Shown here: piece after piece, positions 58,087-64,000 of the stretch
How positions within the stretch are numbered: position 1 is the first letter of the stretch
Layout: each line of letters opens with the position of its first letter
Origin: CAYXGZ01 sp964464755
GTDB lineage: Bacteria; Planctomycetota; MHYJ01; JACPRB01
Direction of reading: 5' to 3'
Length of the DNA stretch: 64,000 nucleotides
Assembly (NCBI GenBank): GCA_964464755.1
Contig: CAYXGZ010000011.1
Coordinates: 1 to 64,000 of the forward strand
Position numbers and translations under genes: made by a program
The notes under the pieces: generated by a model
Told to the model about the DNA's origin: nothing
Database searches by the model: none
What the model saw: the letters and a program-made list of their open reading frames with translations, nothing else

Positions 58087-60080
58087 GGGGCCTGCTTCCT
58101 GGCCATCACGAGGGCCTGCATGTTGGTGCGGAACTTCTCGAGGAGCTCCTTGGGCACGTCCAGGCCGCGGAGGTCGAGCGTCTCCTGGACGCCCGCGTAG
58201 AGCGTCTGCGCCTCGCGGAACCTCTCGAGGGCCTTCTTCGCCTCGGAGGCCCAGACGTCCGGCTTGTCCATCGAGGCCTTCGAGGTCTCGAGGTGCTTCT
58301 TGCCGGCCTCGTGGGCCGCGTCGGCGGACTTCAGCTTCTCGCGCAGGTCCGCGGGGAGGTCGAGGAGCGTACCGCCGATGCCGGACCCGACGCCCGCGGC
58401 CGGCGCGGGAGGATCGGAGCCCGGGGGCGGGACCGGCGACGGCGGAGGAAGACCGCCCGCGGTCGGATCCTGCCTCGGCGTCGGAGTCGGCGCGGGTTCC
58501 GGCGTCGGGCCGGGCGCCGGCACGGGCGCCGGGCTGCCCAGCGAGAGCGGCGGCGGACGGACGCCCGCGGAGACCGCGCCCAGGTCCGCGAGCTGCTGCC
58601 GCAGCCGGTTGGCGGCCTGGTAGCGCACGAACTCCGGCGTGCCCTCGGTGTACTCGCGGCGGCCCGTGCCCCAGCACTCCGAGCAGGTGCCGCCGACGCC
58701 GCGGCAGACCGGGCACGTCAGCGCGACGTAGTCCGCCTCCACCTTCGCCTTCGGGTCGAGGCCGGCCTGGGCCTGCTGGAGGCGGACTCTCAATTGCTCG
58801 CGCAGAGCGACCTGCTTCGAGCGGTCGCGCAGCCACGTCTCCAGGCCCTGGCCGTGCTTCGCGAGGTAGTGCGGCAGGTCGGGCAGGCGGTCCGCGGGGA
58901 CCTTGGCCGCCAGCCAGGCGGAGTCGCCCGACATCCGGCAGGTGCCGCAGACCTTGACCTCGTGGCCACCGCACTCCGAGCACGGGGCGAGCCGGACGCC
59001 CTTCGCCCCGCAGGGGGCGCAGGGGACCTGCAGGGCCTTCTTGCACTGCGAGCACGGGACGGTCCCGTCCTTGCACTTGTCGTACTCGCCGAACGTGCGG
59101 CGGGCCGCCTCCGCGGTCAGCGGGCGCGACCCCGCGGGATCCGTGCCCATGTAGATCTTGGCCCGGCCGTTGAAGACGAAGCGCTCCAGCTGGTCGTAGA
59201 AGTCGGGGCAGGCCAGCGTCACCGACTCCGAGCGCGGCGGCACCGAGGGATTCACGGGCGTGGACTGCGCCTCGAGGCGGATCGACCCGCCCTGGCAGGG
59301 GCCCAGGCTCCACAGGATGGTCTGCGCGTGCAGCCGCATCTGGGCGTTCTTCCCGTTCCGCAGCACGACCTTGATCGTGGCGTCCTTCTCGAGCACCACG
59401 CGGAGCTGCCCGACGTATCCGCCGTGCGCGAGGGCGCCCTTGCCCCCGCAGAGCGTGCACGAGACGTTGCCCCGGCCCCCGCAGGGTCGGCAGGACTGGA
59501 GCACGAGCCCCGTCGTGCAGCCGGGGCAGTCGACCTCGCCGCCCTTGCAGGAGCTGCAGGGCTCGCCCGCGGACGCGGGCCGCGCCGACTTCCAGCGCAG
59601 CACCTCCGCGTCGATCGTCGGCTGCTGGGGCGGGGTCGTCACCCAGGCCGCGAGCCGGTCGAGCTCGGCGGCGAAGTTGCGCCCGAGCAGCGCCGACTTC
59701 CGGGCCTCCGCGATCCGGACCTGCGCGTCGCCCGGGACCCGGCGCCGGAGGTCGTCCGCGACGGCGAGCGTCAGCGCGACGCCCTCGGCCCTCGCCTCCC
59801 GGCGGAAGGACAGGACCAGGCCGACCAGGCGGCCGGCGTAGCCCTCGGAGTACGGTCGGGCGAGCTGGGCGCCTCGGCGGACCCGCCGCTCGAACTCGTC
59901 GAGCTTCCCCTCGTCCATCCCCTTCCAGGCCGAGGCGATCTCCACCTCGAGCGCGCGGAACAGGGCCTGGCGGCCGGCCGTCTCGGCCTCGGCCACGGAC
60001 ATGGCCTTGAGGGCGTCGTAGGACTCCGGATCCTGGACGGCGAGGAGGGCGAGGGTGATCGCGAGGGCGGTGCGCACCAT
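58083..60080 (-). CDS. Secreted protein with several DnaJ-type zinc fingers
   Basis: 665 residues. Signal peptide MVRTALAITLALLAVQDP, a helical region, then clusters of CxxCxGxG-like modules: CSSCKGGEVDCPGC and CRPCGGRGNVSCTLCGGKG (about 175-220). CSQCKKALQVPCAPCGAKG with CSECGGHEVKVCGTC follows (about 345-390), and CPVCRGVGGTCSECWGTG (about 460-480). There is no J domain. A Pro-rich linker leads to a helical C-terminus. DnaJ zinc fingers bind unfolded proteins, so an envelope folding or redox role is inferred, which suits the thioredoxin-like gene downstream. Confidence 0.82.
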   Translation of the reverse strand: MVRTALAITLALLAVQDPESYDALKAMSVAEAETAGRQALFRALEVEIASAWKGMDEGKLDEFERRVRRGAQLARPYSEGYAGRLVGLVLSFRREARAEGVALTLAVADDLRRRVPGDAQVRIAEARKSALLGRNFAAELDRLAAWVTTPPQQPTIDAEVLRWKSARPASAGEPCSSCKGGEVDCPGCTTGLVLQSCRPCGGRGNVSCTLCGGKGALAHGGYVGQLRVVLEKDATIKVVLRNGKNAQMRLHAQTILWSLGPCQGGSIRLEAQSTPVNPSVPPRSESVTLACPDFYDQLERFVFNGRAKIYMGTDPAGSRPLTAEAARRTFGEYDKCKDGTVPCSQCKKALQVPCAPCGAKGVRLAPCSECGGHEVKVCGTCRMSGDSAWLAAKVPADRLPDLPHYLAKHGQGLETWLRDRSKQVALREQLRVRLQQAQAGLDPKAKVEADYVALTCPVCRGVGGTCSECWGTGRREYTEGTPEFVRYQAANRLRQQLADLGAVSAGVRPPPLSLGSPAPVPAPGPTPEPAPTPTPRQDPTAGGLPPPSPVPPPGSDPPAPAAGVGSGIGGTLLDLPADLREKLKSADAAHEAGKKHLETSKASMDKPDVWASEAKKALERFREAQTLYAGVQETLDLRGLDVPKELLEKFRTNMQALVMARKQAP

Positions 60081-60125
60081 GGAACGCTCCGGGGTGGTTC
60101 GCCCCGTATTGTACCCGGCGGCCCG

Positions 60126-61559
60126 CTATTTCAAACCAAGTTCAGAATTCGCGACCTTCCAGGCGAGGAAGACCGCGATCTTCCCGATCAGCTCCTCCTT
60201 CGGGAAGTTGATCTTCTCCACCTTGTCGCGCTCGGTGTGGTAGTCCGCGTGCAGGCCGCCCGTGAAGAACACCGCCGGCGAGCCCTTCGCCATGAAGTTC
60301 CAGTGGTCGCTCCGCCGGATCAGGTCGTCCGCCCCCTCCATGTCGAAGCGGATCCCGAAGCGCTTCTCCGCCTCGCCGAGCAGCGCCACGAGCTTCGGGT
60401 ACTTCGGCGTCCCCTGCTCCTTCTCCACCCCGACCAGGATCTGCTTGATGTCGTTCCGCCCGATCATGTCCAGGTTGATCATGAACCGGCACTTGTCGAT
60501 CGGCCGCGTCGGCGAGCCCGTCCAGTGCGCCGAGCCCAGCAGCCCGTTCTCCTCGCCGTCGAACCACATCAGCACGATCGAGCAGCGCGGCTTCAGCTCC
60601 TTCACCGCCTCCGCCACCTCGAGCAGCGTCGACGTGCCCGACCCGTTGTCGTCCGCCCCGTTGTGGATCTGGCCGGGCTTGCCGCCGTTCGAGCGGCTGA
60701 AGCCCTTGCCCACGTGGTCGTAGTGCGCGCCGATCACGACGTACTCCTCGGCGAGCTTCTCGTCGCGCCCCTTCCAGACGCCCAGCACGTTCTTCGTCCC
60801 CTTGCCGGGGATCCCCTTGGGCGACACCGAGACCTGCACCGGCTTCGTCCCCTTGAACGCCTTGCCGTCCGCCAGCTTCTTCCCCGCGGCCGAGGCCAGC
60901 TTCGCGCCGAGCTCCTGGGTGATCCACACGACGGGGATCCCGTGCTTGTCCGTCACGGCCTCGCCCGCCGGCGGCCACGCGGGCAGCGCCGCCGGGAGCT
61001 TGTCCGCCGCCACGACGAGCAGCGCGGTCGCGCCGGCCTTCTCCGCCGCCGCCGCCCTCGCCTTCAGGTCCCCGCCCTCGGGCACCATCGCGACCAGCCC
61101 CTTCGGCGAGATCGACTTCCAGTCCTCGTCCGCCGGCGCGTACGCGACGACGCCCGTCGCCGACCCGCCGCGAGACGCCGGGTCCGGCCGCAGCGAGTCC
61201 CCCAGCTTGAAGAGCTCGTTGGCCTTCATCGACGAGTCCTTGAAGAGCCGCACGACGTTCGCGTCGGCCAGCTCGCCCGTCACCCCGCCCGCGCCGAAGG
61301 GCTGGAACCAGCCGCCGTCCGCCCCCGCGGGCTCGAAGCCGCACTTCTGCAGGTGCTCGACGATGTACAGCGAGGCCTTGTGCCCGCCGTCGCTGCCCGA
61401 GTCGCGGCCCTCCAGCTCGTCCGACGCGATGTAGACCTGGTGCTTCTGGATGTCGACGGCCTTCAGCGACTTCAGGGCCTTGTCGAGGTCCTCCGTCTTC
61501 GACTGGAAGCCGGCGAGCAGGACCAGCAGCAGCGCGGCGTGGCGGGTGGCGGTTAGCAT
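60126..61559 (-). CDS. M28-family zinc metallopeptidase with PA-like insert, secreted
   Basis: 477 residues with signal peptide MLTATRHAALLLVLLAG. Metal ligands of the M28 family are complete: His in GAHYDHVG, Asp in GADDNGSG, catalytic Glu-Glu in WFDGEENGLLGSAHW, Asp in INLDMIGRND and His in GGLHADYHTERD. A protease-associated-type insert (about 120-240; GATALLVVAADKL) lies before it. It is an aminopeptidase or carboxypeptidase acting outside the cytoplasm. The ATG at 61559 starts the signal peptide. Confidence 0.92.
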   Translation of the reverse strand: MLTATRHAALLLVLLAGFQSKTEDLDKALKSLKAVDIQKHQVYIASDELEGRDSGSDGGHKASLYIVEHLQKCGFEPAGADGGWFQPFGAGGVTGELADANVVRLFKDSSMKANELFKLGDSLRPDPASRGGSATGVVAYAPADEDWKSISPKGLVAMVPEGGDLKARAAAAEKAGATALLVVAADKLPAALPAWPPAGEAVTDKHGIPVVWITQELGAKLASAAGKKLADGKAFKGTKPVQVSVSPKGIPGKGTKNVLGVWKGRDEKLAEEYVVIGAHYDHVGKGFSRSNGGKPGQIHNGADDNGSGTSTLLEVAEAVKELKPRCSIVLMWFDGEENGLLGSAHWTGSPTRPIDKCRFMINLDMIGRNDIKQILVGVEKEQGTPKYPKLVALLGEAEKRFGIRFDMEGADDLIRRSDHWNFMAKGSPAVFFTGGLHADYHTERDKVEKINFPKEELIGKIAVFLAWKVANSELGLK

Positions 61560-61586
61560 CAAGCTAGGGTACCATCGCCGAGGCCC

Positions 61587-62699
61587 ATGCGATTCACGAT
61601 CCTGCACCGGGACGGCCCGACGAGGGGCCGCGCCGGCGTCCTCCACTCGCCCCACGGCGACATCCCCACGCCCGCCTTCATGGCCGTCGGCACGAAGGCG
61701 ACGGTCAAGGGCGTCGACGTCGGCCGCCTCCGCGAGCTCGGCGCCGACATCGTCCTCGCGAACGCCTACCACCTCGCGCTCCGCCCGGGCGACGCCTTCG
61801 TCGAGGCCCGCGGCGGCCTGCGGAAGTTCATGGGCTGGGACGGCCCCGTGCTCACCGACAGCGGCGGCTTCCAGGTCTTCAGCCTCGCCAAGCTCGCCAG
61901 GGTCTCCGACGACGGCGTCGAGTTCCGCTCCCACCTCGACGGCTCGGCGACCTTCTTCAGCCCGGAGCGCGTGATCGAGATCCAGCGCCGGCTCGGCTCG
62001 ACGATCTGCATGCCGCTCGACCAGCCCGCCCCCGTCCCCGGGAGCGACGCCGAGATCCGCGCCGCCGTCGAGCGCACCGCCGCGTGGCTCGACCGCAGCG
62101 TCGCGGCCCTCCGGGGCGAGAACCTCTTCGGCATCGTCCAGGGCGGCCTCTCGCCCGAGTGGCGGAAGCGCAGCGCCGCGGCCGTCACGCGCCACGACCT
62201 CCCGGGCTTCGCGATCGGCGGCCTCTCGCTCGGCGAGCCCGCCGACACGCTGGCCGAGCTGACCCGCGTCACGTGCGCCGAGCTGCCCGAGTCGAAGCCC
62301 CGCTACCTGATGGGCGTCGGGACGCCGGCCGACATCGCCCGCGCCGTCGCGGCGGGCGTGGACTTCTTCGACTGCGTGCTCCCGACCCGCATGGGCCGCA
62401 CGGGCTGGGCCTTCACCTCGCGCGGGCCGGTGAAGATCAAGAACGCGAAATGGAAGGACGACGACTCGCCGCTCGACCCGGGATGCGACTGCCCCGCCTG
62501 CGCCCGCCACACCAAGGCCTACCTGCGCCACCTCTTCGTCGAGGATGAGCTGCTGGGGCCCGTGCTGATGTCGATGCACAACCTGCGGCACTACCTGCGC
62601 CTGATGAAGTCGCTGCGGGGCGCGATCGAGGAGGGACGGCTCGCCGAGGAGGTCGCGCGGGTCGAGGCCTCCAGCCCGACGCTGGCTAGCCGAAAGTAG
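61587..62699 (+). CDS. tgt: tRNA-guanine transglycosylase (queuine tRNA-ribosyltransferase)
   Basis: 370 residues with VLANAYHLALRPGD, LTDSGGFQVFSL (nucleophile/general-acid Asp), IVQGGL, GFAIGGLSLGEP and FDCVLPTRMGR, and the C-terminal zinc site CDCPACARHTKAYLRHLF. It replaces G34 in tRNA(Asp, Asn, His, Tyr) with preQ1 as the first step of queuosine formation. The ATG at 61587 is the start of the conserved MRFTIL region. It overlaps the end of the convergent helicase gene by 14 bp. Confidence 0.96.
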   Translation: MRFTILHRDGPTRGRAGVLHSPHGDIPTPAFMAVGTKATVKGVDVGRLRELGADIVLANAYHLALRPGDAFVEARGGLRKFMGWDGPVLTDSGGFQVFSLAKLARVSDDGVEFRSHLDGSATFFSPERVIEIQRRLGSTICMPLDQPAPVPGSDAEIRAAVERTAAWLDRSVAALRGENLFGIVQGGLSPEWRKRSAAAVTRHDLPGFAIGGLSLGEPADTLAELTRVTCAELPESKPRYLMGVGTPADIARAVAAGVDFFDCVLPTRMGRTGWAFTSRGPVKIKNAKWKDDDSPLDPGCDCPACARHTKAYLRHLFVEDELLGPVLMSMHNLRHYLRLMKSLRGAIEEGRLAEEVARVEASSPTLASRK

Positions 62700-64000
62700 A
62701 CGGCGTCTCGGTCTCGACGTAGACGGCCGGCTTCAATTCCTCGAGGAAGCGCGAGGGCTCCTGCACCACGCCGGACATCCCGCGCTCGCTGCCGAGCGTC
62801 GGCTGCAGCAGCCAGAGCCGGTCCTTCGCCCGGGTGCAGGCGACGTAGAAGAGCCGCCGCTCCTCCTCGAGGTCGCGGCCCTCCCCCATCGACCGGGCGT
62901 CCGGCAGCTTGCCCTCGTTGAGCGAGAGCAGGAAGACGGCGCGCCACTCGAGGCCCTTGGCCTGGTGGATCGTCGTCAGCACGATCCCCTTCGACTGCTC
63001 CTCCATCGACTCGGCGGAATTCGCCGTGCCCGCGAGCGCGAGCTCGGCGAGCAGCTCCGCGAGCGAGCCGAACTTCACGGCGTAGTCCGCGAGGCGACGC
63101 AGGTCCTCGATGCGCTGGGGGTGGTTCTCGAAGGTGCCGACGAGGTGCTCCTTGTAGCCGGACTCGAGCACCGCGCGGATCATCTGCGGCGGGTCGGCCT
63201 TCAGCGCGGGGTCCGAAAGGCCCCGCACGGTGCGCACGAGCTCCGCGTAGCCGGGCTTCGCGGCCTTCGGCACGACGCGGGCGACGGCCTCGGACACGAT
63301 CCCCGCGAGCGGGTCGGGCTGGGTCGCCAGCGCCGCCCAGACCTTGTCGGCCGTGGCCTTCCCCATGCGCGGGTAGAGCCGGAGGATGCGCTTCCACGCG
63401 AGCTCGTCGCGCCCGTTCTCGACGATCTTCAGGTAGGCCGCGACGTCCTTCACGTGGACCATGTCGAAGAAGCGCGTGCCGGAGCGGACCTGGTACGGGA
63501 TGCCCTGGCGCGTCAGCTCGACCTGGAGCTCCATCGAGTGCCAGTGGGCCCGGTAGAGGACGGCGATCTGCGGGAGCTCCCAGCCCTCGCCGAGCAGCTC
63601 GACGACGCAGTCGGCGACGTAGCGCGCCTGGTCGTACGCGTCGCCGCAGGCCACGCGCTCGGGCTTCGGCCCGGTCGGCCGCACGGCGCTGAGCTCCTTG
63701 GGGAACTGGCGCTCGTTGCGGGAGATCGAGTCGTTGGCCAGGCCGAGGATCTGCGGGGTCGAGCGGTAGTTGCGCACGAGCCGGAAGACGCGCGCCGTCG
63801 GGAAGCGCTTCGGGAAGTCGATGATGTTGCCGAAGTTCGCCCCGCGGAACGAGTAGATGCTCTGCGCGTCGTCGCCGACGACCATCAGGTTGCCGGCCGG
63901 ACCCGCGATCGTCTCGACGATCTCCGACTGGAGCCGGTTCGTGTCCTGGTACTCGTCGACGAGCAGGTGGCGGAAGCGCTCCGAGAGCGCCTGGCGGGCG
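62686..64000 (-). CDS. UvrD/PcrA/Rep-type DNA helicase, C-terminal part (5' end outside the window)
   Basis: The visible 438 residues start inside the helicase 1A domain at LVDEYQDTNRLQ (motif II, DEYQDT). They continue with VVGDDAQSIYSFRGA (motif III), RLVRNYRSTPQIL (motif IV), LTTIHQAKGLEWRAVFLLSLNEG (motif V) and EERRLFYVACTRAKDRLWLL (motif VI). This is superfamily 1A. It acts in repair and replication restart. The first part, including the Walker A motif, lies beyond base 64000. Confidence 0.95.
   Translation of the reverse strand, partial: ARQALSERFRHLLVDEYQDTNRLQSEIVETIAGPAGNLMVVGDDAQSIYSFRGANFGNIIDFPKRFPTARVFRLVRNYRSTPQILGLANDSISRNERQFPKELSAVRPTGPKPERVACGDAYDQARYVADCVVELLGEGWELPQIAVLYRAHWHSMELQVELTRQGIPYQVRSGTRFFDMVHVKDVAAYLKIVENGRDELAWKRILRLYPRMGKATADKVWAALATQPDPLAGIVSEAVARVVPKAAKPGYAELVRTVRGLSDPALKADPPQMIRAVLESGYKEHLVGTFENHPQRIEDLRRLADYAVKFGSLAELLAELALAGTANSAESMEEQSKGIVLTTIHQAKGLEWRAVFLLSLNEGKLPDARSMGEGRDLEEERRLFYVACTRAKDRLWLLQPTLGSERGMSGVVQEPSRFLEELKPAVYVETETPSTFG

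Noticed and set aside
1..64000. CRISPR arrays
   Set aside because: No regularly spaced identical repeats were seen on either strand. The repeats found are the attachment pair and isolated hairpins.

Overview
The window is very GC-rich bacterial chromosome with dense, mostly G/C-ending codons. The gene content (an ECF sigma factor next to a Ser/Thr kinase-TPR protein, many secreted PDZ, zinc-ribbon and cohesin-like proteins, Gly-rich/Cys C-terminal sorting-type tails) points to a Planctomycetota-like or Myxococcota-like organism. The phylum is an inference; no 16S rRNA is present.

Left chromosome (1-19804). The 5' part of glmS and the cmk-plsC-rpsA cluster run leftwards, the latter ending in a clear intrinsic terminator. 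A P5C dehydrogenase and pabB-pabC run rightwards. A leftward envelope-stress-like operon follows: ECF sigma factor, zinc-binding anti-sigma factor, a trypsin-fold protein that has lost all three catalytic residues, and an intact HtrA-like protease. Two secreted PDZ proteins without a protease domain come next. A long leftward cluster (GT39-like transferase, methyltransferase, GT9, TrmH-type methylase, AlaX editing protein, lipoprotein) runs tightly into the RNase P RNA gene (rnpB).

Integrated element (about 19805-51973, 32.1 kb). A 46-bp direct repeat of the 3' part of a tRNA-Met(CAU) gene bounds the island. A complete tRNA stands at the right end and a 46-bp fragment at the left. Next to the right repeat is an excisionase-like gene, a 209-residue unknown and a tyrosine integrase whose last codons lie inside the tRNA; a decayed second copy of the excisionase gene precedes them. 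A second, different tyrosine recombinase and an IS3-type transposase scrap lie at the left end. The cargo is heavy-metal resistance. One rightward operon encodes a His-rich small protein, CzcB, CzcA and CzcC homologues, a tiny lipoprotein and a P1B ATPase. One leftward block encodes an outer-membrane factor, a single-chain tandem-fused RND adaptor, a second RND pump, multi-haem and YHS/cytochrome proteins, and five exported metal-binding proteins. A P2-type cation ATPase, an HD-GYP protein and a CBM48 protein are also carried. No metal-responsive regulator gene was recognised, and no conjugation genes were seen.

Right chromosome (52005-64000). Two paralogous cohesin-like secreted proteins with GGGCSAGG-type C-termini are followed by an ECF sigma/Ser-Thr kinase pair. 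A leftward operon then encodes a secreted multi-zinc-finger protein, an unknown secreted protein, and a thioredoxin-like gene interrupted by one in-frame UGA; the last is the best candidate for something new here (possible selenoprotein). An M28 peptidase, tgt and the C-terminal part of a UvrD/PcrA helicase close the window.
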